Below are positions 1 to 8,587 of a stretch of 64,000 bases of DNA, piece by piece. The number at the start of each line of letters is the position of its first letter. Within the stretch, counting starts at the first letter, position 1. Both the position numbers and the translations under genes were made by a program. The notes under the pieces were generated by a model. It had not been told where the DNA came from, did not search any database, and saw only the letters and a program-made list of their open reading frames with translations. Source of the stretch: Microbacterium esteraromaticum (GTDB lineage: Bacteria > Actinomycetota > Actinomycetes > Actinomycetales > Microbacteriaceae); the NCBI RefSeq assembly GCF_014084045.1, contig NZ_CP043732.1, forward strand, positions 2,418,001 to 2,482,000, given 5' to 3'.

Positions 1-217
1 ATGCCGACGGCGAGCCGCTGGGCGAGGCGCCGGCCGTCGGGGTCTGCGTCGAAGCGGGGTCGGCGAGCGGAGCACCCGGACGCAGGAACAGCCAGAACAC
101 CACGACGGCTATCGCCACGGCGGCGGCCGCGAGGCCGACGATGAGCCAGACCCGCCCGCGCTTGGGCTTCTCCTCGGGGTACGCCCAGACGTACTCGGGC
201 TGCTGCTCGCTCATCAT
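1..217 (-). CDS. Membrane-anchored protein, 3' part cut by window edge
   Basis: Only the first 72 residues are visible. They show a short hydrophilic cytoplasmic head rich in charged residues (MSEQQPEYVW at the start), one membrane segment at about residues 22-43, and then a Pro/Ala/Thr/Ser-rich stretch that would lie outside the membrane. The start at 217 gives an ATGA overlap with the stop of the upstream glycosyltransferase gene; a second ATG at 214 is equally possible. The overlap makes it the next gene of the polysaccharide operon. I do not recognise a family; the visible part would suit a cell-envelope protein with an extracytoplasmic domain lying beyond the window. Confidence 0.7.
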   Translation of the reverse strand, partial: MMSEQQPEYVWAYPEEKPKRGRVWLIVGLAAAAVAIAVVVFWLFLRPGAPLADPASTQTPTAGASPSGSPSA

Positions 218-1170
218 GCGTCCAGTGCCGGCATGGGCTGCCACGTGCGGTCGCGACCGATCCGACCGCCGTCGCGCAGACCGCGGAACAGGTTGCTGGT
301 CCCTCGCACCGTGCGCTCGACGAAGAAGAGCCGGATCAGTTCCTTGACGAAGGTCGCCGTGGTCCCCAGGCCGAACAGCACCGGGCTGTAGACGCCGTGC
401 TCGCGGTAGTAGTGCTTGATGTACGCGCGGTTGCGCATGATGTAGTACCGGTACGCGTTGCTCGAGGCGTTCATGTGGCGGATGCCCATGTCCCACTGCT
501 TGATCTCACGCGTGCGCCGCAGCACGAACTCGTCGACGATGACGGCCGTGGTCAGCCGCGACGCCAGCCAGCCATACATCTGGTCGTCCCAGTAGATGAA
601 GAAGCGGTGGTCGGGAAGGCCGATGCGCTTCACGATCGAGCGGTGGATGAACATCCCCTCGAAGCAGCCGCTGTTCATCTGCTTGAAGCCGGACGAGTCG
701 AACTTCGACGGCGCGAACGGGATCGGGATGCCCATGCGCTCCGCGATCCGGTACTGCCAGTAGAACTCGCTGCCGTCGTAGTCGTACCGCCGCCCCTGGA
801 TGCTCTTGAAGCGGCGTGACCACCGCCCCATCTTGGCCAGCCCGTCGGGGAGCACCTCGACGTCGTCGTCCATCATCCAGATCCACTCGGAGCCGAGCTC
901 GTACGCTGTGCGCATCCCCTCGCTGAAGCCGCCGGAGCCGCCCGTGTTCGCCTCGAGGCGGCGGTACACGATCTCGGTTCCGATGCCGTCGCGGAACGAG
1001 TCCACCACGGCGGTGGTGTCGTCGGACGAGGCGTTGTCGATGATCACGACGCGACCGGGTTTCGGGTCCATCGCGCGGATGCTGGTGAGCAGGCCGGTCA
1101 GCAGGTGCGAGCGGTTGTACGTGACGACGACGATCGTCGCGGTGCTCGGGTCGAACACGGCGCCGGTCAT
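214..1170 (-). CDS. Glycosyltransferase family 2 (GlfT1/rhamnosyltransferase-like)
   Basis: This 318-residue protein should transfer a sugar from a nucleotide donor onto a growing cell-wall or surface polysaccharide at the inner face of the membrane. It has the GT-A fold pattern: VVVTYNR near residue 14, VIIDNASSDD near 43, an NTGGSGGF loop near 75, and a metal-binding DDD at residues 101-103 in WMMDDDVEV. A later IYWDDQM motif supplies the likely catalytic acid. The layout resembles actinobacterial galactofuranosyl and rhamnosyl transferases such as GlfT1, but the acceptor cannot be told. A GGAGG box lies about six bases before the ATG. It follows two O-antigen-ligase-like genes on the same strand (gap 64 bases) and overlaps the next gene, so a shared transcript is likely. 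Confidence 0.85.
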   Translation of the reverse strand: MTGAVFDPSTATIVVVTYNRSHLLTGLLTSIRAMDPKPGRVVIIDNASSDDTTAVVDSFRDGIGTEIVYRRLEANTGGSGGFSEGMRTAYELGSEWIWMMDDDVEVLPDGLAKMGRWSRRFKSIQGRRYDYDGSEFYWQYRIAERMGIPIPFAPSKFDSSGFKQMNSGCFEGMFIHRSIVKRIGLPDHRFFIYWDDQMYGWLASRLTTAVIVDEFVLRRTREIKQWDMGIRHMNASSNAYRYYIMRNRAYIKHYYREHGVYSPVLFGLGTTATFVKELIRLFFVERTVRGTSNLFRGLRDGGRIGRDRTWQPMPALDA

Positions 1171-1234
1171 GCGCGCGCCTCCGGGACGACGGGGCGGGAG
1201 GACGATTCAGTCGCGGTGGTCACGGCATCCAAGC

Positions 1235-2566
1235 CTATCGTGACGATCCGGGGCTGCCTGGGAGGCGCGGTCCCTCCGGGCCCAGGGTCGGGATCGCCCC
1301 GGTCTGCGCGGCATCCATGCTCTCGCGCCACGAGCGGCTCTGGCCGGCGCGAAGGGCGCAGAGCACGAGCAGCAGCCAGCCGATGCCGGTGAGGGTGAAG
1401 CTCTCGAACATCGACTCGACGGCGAGCGTCACGATCACCAGCGGCGTCCAGGCGTAGACGACCGATCGTCGCGTGCTGGCGACGAGCCACGACCGCACGA
1501 CGGCGACGCCGCCGAGCACGACGAACAGTGCGAGGCCGGCCCAGCCCAGCTGCAGGAGGGTGTCGAAGTACGCGTTCAGCGCCGATTGATGGCGATCGGC
1601 CAGCTGGAAGTTGATGTACGTGAAGGGGTATTCGCCGCGCGGCCAGGGGCCGAACCAGCCGTAGCCGGTGATCGGGCGCTCGGCGATGAAGTCGAGCATC
1701 AGGTTCCACAGGTCGGCGCGCGTGGAGAAGTCCGAGCCTGCGTCGAGGAGCCGGATGATCTGATGCCGAAACGCGAATGCGACCACGAGTCCCGTGACGA
1801 CCAGTGTGCCCAGAGCCGCCTGCACGGCGCCGCGCCGATGGGTGGGGGCATGCCGGACGATCATCAGCGCGGTCGTCGCCACTCCCACCGCAGCGGCGAG
1901 GACGACGACGGTGGGCGACGCCGAGAGGAGCGCGAGGAAGCTGCCGAGGGCGACCGACAGGATGCCCGCGACGCGGCCGATCGACTGCGTGCGCCACTCG
2001 ATCACGAAGGTGATCAGTGCGACCACGGCGATGAACCCGAGCATGTTGCGGGTGCCGAACACGCCCTGGATCGGTCCGCCTGTCGCGAGTGCGCCCTGGA
2101 TGCCCAGGGCCGTGAACGGCGTGTCGAGCAGGATGCCGGAGAGGATCTCCAGCCCCAGCGAGATGGCCAGCAGCCAGCGCAGCGTGTCGCCGATGGCGCG
2201 CACCGTCTGCAGGGTGTCGCGCACATGTCCGATGGTGATGGCGATGACGGCGTAGCCGACGAGCGTCATCCATCCCGAGAGGGTGCCGCCCTTGTCAGAC
2301 GACCACAGCACGCTCAGCAGCGCGAGCGCCAGGAAGCCGATCAGGGAGGTCGGGGCGAAGCGCAGCGGCGAGAGCTCCTCCCTTCGCACGACCAGCACCG
2401 CGACGCCGAGCAGTGCGAGCACGCCGATGATGGTCGCCAGGCTCACCGGCGACATCATGCGCTCGATGAGGAAGGAGGTGAACGCGGCCGTGAGGGCGGT
2501 GAGCGTGTAGGCGCGGGCGAACACCGCCGAGCCGAGCAGCGAGACGACGTAGCGCCGCGGCGTCAT
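1235..2566 (-). CDS. O-antigen ligase family membrane protein (Wzy_C type), copy 1
   Basis: A 443-residue polytopic protein with roughly ten to twelve hydrophobic segments and a large outer loop near the C-terminal third, the arrangement of O-antigen ligases and polymerases. Such enzymes move or join undecaprenyl-linked glycans outside the membrane. The family pattern is seen in the stretch RADLWNLMLDF followed by RPITGYGWFGPW. The start at 2566 makes an ATGA overlap with the upstream paralogue; a much longer reading frame upstream is open but has the Arg-rich composition of a shadow and is rejected. With the neighbouring glycosyltransferase this indicates export and ligation of a surface polysaccharide or teichoic/teichuronic-type polymer; the substrate is unknown. 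Confidence 0.82.
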   Translation of the reverse strand: MTPRRYVVSLLGSAVFARAYTLTALTAAFTSFLIERMMSPVSLATIIGVLALLGVAVLVVRREELSPLRFAPTSLIGFLALALLSVLWSSDKGGTLSGWMTLVGYAVIAITIGHVRDTLQTVRAIGDTLRWLLAISLGLEILSGILLDTPFTALGIQGALATGGPIQGVFGTRNMLGFIAVVALITFVIEWRTQSIGRVAGILSVALGSFLALLSASPTVVVLAAAVGVATTALMIVRHAPTHRRGAVQAALGTLVVTGLVVAFAFRHQIIRLLDAGSDFSTRADLWNLMLDFIAERPITGYGWFGPWPRGEYPFTYINFQLADRHQSALNAYFDTLLQLGWAGLALFVVLGGVAVVRSWLVASTRRSVVYAWTPLVIVTLAVESMFESFTLTGIGWLLLVLCALRAGQSRSWRESMDAAQTGAIPTLGPEGPRLPGSPGSSR

Positions 2567-3978
2567 GGCACCTGCCGGGACTGCGGTCCGTGGGATATCA
2601 CGGGCGTGCGCTCGCGGACGCCGACGCCGATCAGGGGAACCGCCTTCATCTTGAATGAGAGCAGGACGAGCAGAAGCCAGCCCCACAGCATGATGGGCGC
2701 GGACTCGGCGAGACCCTCTACGAGGAGAACGGCTGCGAGCAGCACGGGCAGCAGCGACAGGGGCGAGTAGGGGCGCTGCGCATCGAGATCCCACCGCGGG
2801 CGATCGACGGCGAAGAACCATGCCCGCCAGGTGAGCGCGAGCCAGGCGATGGCCATCAGGGCGAGTCCCACGACGCCCAGCTGCAGGAACACATCCAGCC
2901 ACATGTCATGCGCGTGGAACACGCTCAGCCCGTGGTTCATGATCCAGCCGTCGAAGGCCGGGTCCCATGGCACCCAGGGGGAGGAGAAGCCGTTGCCGAA
3001 GACCGGGCGGGTGATCGCCCGCTCCCAGACGGCCTGCCAGATCTCGATGCGCCCGGTGAGATCCGACCCCTTGCCGAGCAGCGACAGGAGCCGATCGCGC
3101 AGCAGCACCGCTGTCACGACACCGCCGACGGCGACCACCGTGAACGCGAGGTACAGGACGCTGCGCCGACCGGGGGAGACCGCGCGGGCGATGAGCGCCG
3201 CAGCCAGCACCGCGACGACGACCGCGACGCTCAGATACACCGTGGCCGACCCGGCCTTGACGAGCAGCACGACAGCCAACGCCGCCCAGAAGATCAGCAT
3301 CGTCTTGCGGCGCACCTGCGTCGCATACAGCACGCCGAACACGATCAGCGCGAACAGGCACATCATCGCGAGGGTGTGCGCGTTGCCGACGACGCCCTGG
3401 ATGCGGCCCTCGTCGAAGAGGTTGCCGCGTACCCAGTAGAGGTGCGGATCGATCTTCCCCTCTGGCAGGTCGACGAAGTTCGGCAGCAGCGGATGCCTCA
3501 GCAGAAGGGCCACCCACAGCTCGACCGCGAGCGAGAGGCCGAGGATCAGCTTCAGCACGGTCGAAAGCGCGCGGGCGATCTCCTGCCAGGTGAGCATCGT
3601 GGCGACCAGCAGCGCCGTCACCGTGACGGCTGCGAGCAGCGTCCAGGTCAGAAGCGTCGCCGCGGGCCACCGCGACCACAGGGTGGAGACGAGGGCGAGC
3701 GCGGCATACCCCAGGGCTGTCCACGGCAGACGGCGCCATGGAAAGCGCGTCGGGCGCTGGGCGACGACTGCGGGGATCCAGATCGCGAGCGCGCCCGCCG
3801 TCAGCACGATCATCACGATGCCTGAGCCGATCGGGCCGACGAGGTTGTACACCGCCGTGTGGCCGAAGATGCAGAACAGCGACAGCACGCTGTACGCGCG
3901 CACCATGAGGTGCCCTGTCGTCTCCCGGGGAGGAGCAGCGGGAAGCGCGCCCACTGGATGCTTGGTGTACACGGCCAT
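2563..3978 (-). CDS. O-antigen ligase family membrane protein, copy 2
   Basis: A 471-residue polytopic protein, first gene of the envelope-polysaccharide operon. It has many hydrophobic helices and the ligase signature region GRIEIWQAVW followed by RPVFGNGFSSPW, placed as in copy 1. The two proteins are adjacent and similar in plan, so they probably arose by duplication and may act on different glycans or as a ligase/polymerase pair. The ATG at 3978 is preceded by a TAGCCT box with a 7-base spacer, so the transcript may start at the start codon. It is divergent from manA, with both promoters inside 58 bases. Confidence 0.83.
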   Translation of the reverse strand: MAVYTKHPVGALPAAPPRETTGHLMVRAYSVLSLFCIFGHTAVYNLVGPIGSGIVMIVLTAGALAIWIPAVVAQRPTRFPWRRLPWTALGYAALALVSTLWSRWPAATLLTWTLLAAVTVTALLVATMLTWQEIARALSTVLKLILGLSLAVELWVALLLRHPLLPNFVDLPEGKIDPHLYWVRGNLFDEGRIQGVVGNAHTLAMMCLFALIVFGVLYATQVRRKTMLIFWAALAVVLLVKAGSATVYLSVAVVVAVLAAALIARAVSPGRRSVLYLAFTVVAVGGVVTAVLLRDRLLSLLGKGSDLTGRIEIWQAVWERAITRPVFGNGFSSPWVPWDPAFDGWIMNHGLSVFHAHDMWLDVFLQLGVVGLALMAIAWLALTWRAWFFAVDRPRWDLDAQRPYSPLSLLPVLLAAVLLVEGLAESAPIMLWGWLLLVLLSFKMKAVPLIGVGVRERTPVISHGPQSRQVP

Positions 3979-3985
3979 CGTGTTC

Positions 3986-3991
3986 AGGCTA
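3986..3991 (-). promoter_or_regulatory. -10 box for leaderless polysaccharide operon
   Basis: TAGCCT on the minus strand, seven bases before the ATG at 3978. This spacing puts the transcription start at or next to the start codon. No clear -35 element is seen, as is common in actinobacteria. Confidence 0.5.
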
Positions 3992-4024
3992 TCGCGCCGG
4001 ACCGCAGACGCACCTGAGACGACC

Positions 4025-4030
4025 TACGCT
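4025..4030 (+). promoter_or_regulatory. -10 box for leaderless manA
   Basis: TACGCT lies six bases before the manA ATG at 4037, consistent with a leaderless transcript. There is no Shine-Dalgarno sequence between the box and the start. Confidence 0.45.
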
Positions 4031-4036
4031 GTAGGC

Positions 4037-5157
4037 ATGCTTCTCGCGATCTCGAATCAGCCCCGCGACTACGCATGGGGATCGACCACGCTCCTGGCCG
4101 AGCTGGAGGGCCGCACGCCCTCAGGCTCCCCTGAGGCGGAGGTGTGGTTCGGCGACCACGCGGGCGACCCCGCCGACGTCGGCACGGGCGGGACGCTGGA
4201 CGCGGTGACGGGCGGCTCGCTGCCCTACCTGCTCAAGCTCCTGGCCGCCGGGGCGCCGCTCTCCATCCAGGTGCACCCCACGCGGGAGCAGGCGAGAGAG
4301 GGCTTCGCCAGGGAGGCGGGGATGGATGCCGACGACCCGGCGCGCAACTACCGTGACGCGAACCACAAGCCAGAGCTCATCGTCGCGCTCAGCGACCGAT
4401 TCGAGGCGCTCGCGGGGCTGCGCCCCGTAGCCGGCACGCAGCGGCTCCTGGCATCCCTCCCGGATCTCGCAGGCGTGCGCGCCCTGCGCGAGCGGCTGGG
4501 GCGGGGCGAGCCCGCTGAGGCGCTGCGCGAGACGATCGCCTGGGTGCTCTCCGGCGACGCCTCGACGGAGGTCGGGGAGATCATCGAGGCGCTCGCGACG
4601 GCCGAGTCCGACGAGTTCGGCGATGCGCTGCGCGCTCTGCGTTCGATCGCCGAGCGCTGCCCGGGAGATCCGGGGTGGTCGTCGCGGTGCTGATGAACTT
4701 CGTCGTGCTGCGCCCTGGCGAGGCGATCTTCCTGCGCGCAGGGCTGCTGCACGCCTACGTCTCGGGCCTCGGGGTCGAGATCATGGCGGCCAGCGACAAT
4801 GTGCTGCGCGGTGGGCTCACCCCGAAGCACATCGATGTCGACGAGCTGCTCCAGATCGTCGACACCGCACCGGCGGAGGTTCCGGTGCAGCCTCACACCG
4901 GCGACACGACGGAGTATGACGTGCCCGTCGACGACTTCGCGCTGCGCAGGGTGCGCGTCGACGGCGAGTCCCGTGCACAGGTGGCTGGCCCCGCGATGGT
5001 GCTCGCCACCTCAGGCGATGTCGTCGTCGCCACTCGCGACGGCGAGGCGCTGCCGGTGCCGGTGGGCGCCGCGGTGTTCGCCACGGCCGACGAGAGCGAG
5101 TTCGTGCTTCGCGGGCGCGGCGAGGTGTTCATCGCTCAGCCAGGGGCGACCGCCTGA
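4037..5157 (+). pseudogene. manA: Mannose-6-phosphate isomerase, class I, with one frameshift
   Basis: ManA interconverts fructose-6-phosphate and mannose-6-phosphate, feeding GDP-mannose for glycolipids and polysaccharides. The first frame (4037-4693) carries the family start NQPRDYAWGS, LLKLLAAGAPLSIQVHP, and the metal-site region NHKPELIVAL. Translation then leaves frame at the GGGG run 4672-4675: after CPGDPG the expected VVVAVLMNFV continues only one frame lower, to the stop at 5157, with LRPGEAIFLRAG and LHAYVSGLGVEIMAASDN intact. Adding one G restores a normal 373-residue enzyme. Both halves look conserved and functional, and this G/C-run loss has five counterparts in the window, so a sequence error is more likely than a dead gene. 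It neighbours whiB2, as in mycobacteria. Confidence 0.9.
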
Positions 5158-5226
5158 GCACGCGCGACACGCCGGAGCGCGTTCAATGAACCTTAAACGC
5201 CCTCTTGAGGGTTTACGATCCGCGAC

Positions 5227-5255
5227 TTGACCGCGGCGAATGACACGGGTGTAAT
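5227..5255 (+). promoter_or_regulatory. Sigma-70-type promoter of whiB2
   Basis: TTGACC (5227-5232) and TGTAAT (5250-5255) are separated by 17 bases, a good housekeeping promoter. Transcription would start near 5262, about 40 bases before the whiB2 ATG. An imperfect CCCTC/GAGGG inverted repeat lies just upstream near 5200-5211. Confidence 0.5.
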
Positions 5256-5302
5256 TAGGGGTGCACGGCCCGCGGGGGCACAAGCAGGGTTGGGAGATCG
5301 AG

Positions 5303-5619
5303 ATGACGGGTTACCGGTCGGACGTTCCCGAGAATTGGTTCGTCGATCCAGTGAATCTCGGGGTGCCTGGTGTACGCCGAGCAGACGCCGATGATGACGG
5401 CGCACTCGCCTGGCAGGCTGACGCGCTCTGCGCGCAGACCGATCCCGAGGCGTTCTTCCCGAGAAGGGCGGCTCGACGCGAGACGCCAAGCGCATCTGCA
5501 CGTCCTGTGATGTCCGGGGCGAGTGCCTCGAGTACGCGCTCGCGAACGACGAGCGCTTCGGCATCTGGGGCGGTCTGAGCGAACGCGAGCGTCGCAAGCT
5601 CAAGCGTCGCGCGAGCTGA
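5303..5619 (+). pseudogene. whiB2: WhiB2/WhmD-type iron-sulfur regulator, one frameshift
   Basis: WhiB proteins bind a [4Fe-4S] cluster and the primary sigma factor to steer cell-division and redox genes. The first frame gives NWFVDPVNLGVPG and ALCAQTDPEAFFP, then goes off frame at the CCC run 5458-5460. With one C restored, the sequence continues as EKGGSTRDAKRIC with TSCDVRGECLEYAL, then FGIWGGLSERERRKLKRR to the stop at 5619. The corrected protein has 105 residues and the four cluster cysteines at about 43, 66, 69 and 75. The GIWGG turn and basic tail are typical. The position next to manA and the DUF3499 gene matches whiB2 of mycobacteria. As this class is essential where tested, the frameshift is probably a base-calling loss. 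Confidence 0.9.
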
Positions 5620-5686
5620 CGGCTTCGCGGGCGCGCCGAGTCCGATGACCGGCGCCCCGCGCAGGCCTGTCTAGGCTGGCTCTGCC

Positions 5687-8587
5687 ATGCCATCCCGAGT
5701 ACATGCCATCGTCGTCGCACGCACCGGTGACTCCGCAGCCGCTCAGCTCGGCCGGACTCTCGAAGCCATCAGTCGGCAGTCGACCCCGCCGGACGCCATC
5801 ACGGTCGTCGTGCTCGGAAGCGGAGCCCAGGTGCGCGCGGTCGACGGCATCGGCCGCAGTGTCGAGGCGATCGTGGAGGCGCGGGCCACGACCACGTTCG
5901 CCGAGGCCGTGCAACTCGCCCAGCCCCGCATAGCGGACGGCAGCTCGGTCTGGATGCTGACTCAGGACTCGGTCCCCGAGCCCGGTGCGCTGCAGCTGCT
6001 GGCCGGCTCGCTCGAGCGATCTCCCTCCGCCGCGCTCGCCGCGCCGAAGCTGGTGCGCCACGACGACGACCGCGAGATCGTCTCGATGGGCGTGAGCATG
6101 AGCCGCTTCGGCCGCACCGTCCAGCTCGCCGCGGACGAGCTCGATCAGGGGCAGCACGACGCGGTGGAGGACGCACTCGGCGCGGACGTGCGCGGCATGC
6201 TCATCCGCGGTGCCGCACCCGTCGTGCTGCGCCCCGACACAGGGCTCGGCGGCGCGGATGAGGGCCTCGACCTGGGCGTGCGCGCCCGCCTCGGCGGAGG
6301 CAGGGCGGTCCTCGTGCCGAAGGCCCGCATCGGGGTGCGCCCAGATGGAGTGGCGGCCGCGCCGCAACGTGATGCGGCTCGCGCGTGGGTGAGCCGGCGC
6401 GCCCAGCTGCACAGGCGGCTGGCCTACGCTCCCGCGTTCGTCGTTCCGCTGCACTGGCTCACCCTGCTGCCGCTCGCCCTCTGGCGATCGATCGTCCACC
6501 TCATCGCCAAGCGGCCCGGCGCGGTCGCTCCTGAATGGGGCGCGGCGCTGGCATCCATGGTCTCCATAGGGGCGATCGCGCGCTCGAGGCGCGCGATCAG
6601 CTCCTTCCGCACCGCCTCGTGGTCGAGCATCGCGCCACTCCGGATCAGTCGCACGCAGCTGCGTCATCGCCTCGACGACGGACACGGGACCGAGCGCGGC
6701 GCTGTGAGCGAGCTGCGCTTCTTCAGCGGCGGAGGAGCGTGGGCGGTGCTCGCGGCGCTCGCTGTCGGCATCGCGGCCTTCTTCCCGCTGCTCGCCTGGC
6801 CGAGCATCGGAGGCGGCGAACTGCTGCCGATGAGGCAGGAGGTCGCCGATCTCTGGGCTGACGCGGCGTGGGGGATGCGGGAGCTCGGTCTCGGCGTCGT
6901 GGGACCGGCGGATCCGTTCGCGGCGGTGCTCGCGGTGCTCGGCACGCTGTGGCCGGGCGCGCCCTCGTTCGCCGTGGTCCTGCTCTGGCTGGGGGCTCTG
7001 CCGCTCGCCGTGCTCGGCGGATGGTTCGCGGCGACCCGTGTGACCGAGCGGGCGGGCCTGCGCATCCTCGGCGGCGTGCTGTGGGCGCTGGCACCGACCT
7101 TCCTCGCCGCACTCGTGCAGGGCCGGCCGGCGGCCGTGCTGCTGCACCTGCTGCTGCCGTGGCTGTTCCACTCGGCGGCTGTCGCTCACCGCTCGTGGGG
7201 AGCCGCTGGCGCGGCCTCCCTGCTCGCAGCGGCGTCGCTCGCCTGCGCACCGTCTCTCGCCCCGGCCCTCGCGACGCTCTGGGCGCTCACGCTGATCCTG
7301 ATGCTCTCCACGGGTCGCCTGCGCGGAGCGGTGCGCGTCTTCTGGCTGCTCGTGCCGGCGGCGGCGATGTTCGCGCCCCTCGTCTTCGCGCAGGTGCACC
7401 GGGGTTCCCCCTGGGCGCTGCTGGCGGACCCCGGGGCTGTCGAACCGCTCGCACAGGCGACGGCGGACGCCATCGGGCGGCTGTCCATCGCCCAGGGGTT
7501 CCCCGCTCCGGACCAGGGCGGCTGGGACTGGCTGCTCGGCGGCTTCGCGCCGCTGGCCGCCGTGCTGCTGGCTCCCGTCGCCGTGCTCGCCCTCGTCTCC
7601 GCGCTCTCGCCGCGCTGGCGTGCGGGGTTCGCGCTGCTGATCACGACGATGACCGGTCTGATCACCGCGATGCTCGCGGTGGGGGTGGCCGTGTCGTTCG
7701 CAGACGGAGAGGCTGTGGCGATCTGGCCCGGTACGGGCATCAGCCTCGCCTGGCTCGGGGCCTCCGGCGCCGCGCTGGTCACGCTCGACACGGTGGTCGC
7801 GCGTCCCGCGCTGCGGTCGGTGACGGCGCTCGTCACGGGCGCGGGGGTGCTGGCATGCGCGCTGCCCGGCCTGCTCGCGGTGAACGTCGGGGAGGCGCAG
7901 ATCCGCAACGGCGCGACGAGCACGCTTCCTGCTCTGGTCGCCGCTCACGCGGCCGATGACATCGACAGTGGAACTCTCGTGATGACGCCGCTCGATGACG
8001 GCTCGCTCGGCACGCAGCTGGTATGGGGTCCGAGCGCCACCCTCGGGGCGCAGACCACCCTGCTCAGCACGGCGACGAGCATGCAGGGTGACGATCTGGC
8101 GACCGACGCGGTCGACCTTCTGTCGGCACGCGACTTCGACGCCGCCGCGGCGCTCGCCGATCGGGGCATCGGCTTCGTGCTGCTCTCCTCGACCCCGGGG
8201 CAGAGCGACCGGGCCAGGAGCATGGTCGACGCGGCCATCACGGCGATCGATCAGCGTGCCGGCTTCGTGAAGGCGGGTGAGACGCCGAACGGGATGCTGT
8301 GGCAGATCGACGCGCCGATCGCCGCCCGCGCCGAGCCGTCGGACGCTCAGCACACCGTGGGCCGCCTGATCGGGCTGGCTCAGATCGTCGTCGTCCTCGC
8401 CGCTCTGCTGCTCGCGATCCCGACCCGCGCATCCCGTCGCGAGGCCAGGGCCCGTTCGCGGGTCGTCGGGCGCTCCTCCGACGAGCCCATCGTGCCTGCC
8501 AGGAGAGGCGTCGAGCACGGCGACGCGACAACCGGTCCCGTGCAATCCGTCAGCCCGCCGGCACAGCCCGAGGAGGAGAGCCGATGA
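5687..8587 (+). CDS. Large glycosyltransferase family 2/multi-span membrane protein
   Basis: A 966-residue protein with an N-terminal GT2-like domain (about residues 1-250) followed by a long polytopic region of a dozen or more hydrophobic helices and an Arg-rich cytoplasmic tail. The usual acidic DxD region is present only as TQDSVPEPGA near residue 87-96, a weak metal site. The helices suggest that it hands a sugar across or within the membrane to an envelope polymer. The TAGGCT box at 5672-5677 stands nine bases before the ATG. The last bases overlap the next gene (ATGA), so the two are translationally coupled. The same large glycosyltransferase plus DUF5719 pair sits beside whiB2 in related actinobacteria; the substrate is unknown. 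Confidence 0.8.
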   Translation: MPSRVHAIVVARTGDSAAAQLGRTLEAISRQSTPPDAITVVVLGSGAQVRAVDGIGRSVEAIVEARATTTFAEAVQLAQPRIADGSSVWMLTQDSVPEPGALQLLAGSLERSPSAALAAPKLVRHDDDREIVSMGVSMSRFGRTVQLAADELDQGQHDAVEDALGADVRGMLIRGAAPVVLRPDTGLGGADEGLDLGVRARLGGGRAVLVPKARIGVRPDGVAAAPQRDAARAWVSRRAQLHRRLAYAPAFVVPLHWLTLLPLALWRSIVHLIAKRPGAVAPEWGAALASMVSIGAIARSRRAISSFRTASWSSIAPLRISRTQLRHRLDDGHGTERGAVSELRFFSGGGAWAVLAALAVGIAAFFPLLAWPSIGGGELLPMRQEVADLWADAAWGMRELGLGVVGPADPFAAVLAVLGTLWPGAPSFAVVLLWLGALPLAVLGGWFAATRVTERAGLRILGGVLWALAPTFLAALVQGRPAAVLLHLLLPWLFHSAAVAHRSWGAAGAASLLAAASLACAPSLAPALATLWALTLILMLSTGRLRGAVRVFWLLVPAAAMFAPLVFAQVHRGSPWALLADPGAVEPLAQATADAIGRLSIAQGFPAPDQGGWDWLLGGFAPLAAVLLAPVAVLALVSALSPRWRAGFALLITTMTGLITAMLAVGVAVSFADGEAVAIWPGTGISLAWLGASGAALVTLDTVVARPALRSVTALVTGAGVLACALPGLLAVNVGEAQIRNGATSTLPALVAAHAADDIDSGTLVMTPLDDGSLGTQLVWGPSATLGAQTTLLSTATSMQGDDLATDAVDLLSARDFDAAAALADRGIGFVLLSSTPGQSDRARSMVDAAITAIDQRAGFVKAGETPNGMLWQIDAPIAARAEPSDAQHTVGRLIGLAQIVVVLAALLLAIPTRASRREARARSRVVGRSSDEPIVPARRGVEHGDATTGPVQSVSPPAQPEEESR

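Noticed and set aside
2567..2902. N-terminal extension of the first O-antigen-ligase-like protein
   Set aside because: Arg-rich, and it would lie wholly within the upstream paralogue; the ATGA overlap start at 2566 is better.
5600..8545. 981-codon open frame on the minus strand opposite the large glycosyltransferase
   Set aside because: Arg/Gly/His/Glu-rich composition without hydrophobic pattern, typical of antisense frames in GC-rich DNA; the plus-strand protein has clear domains and helices.
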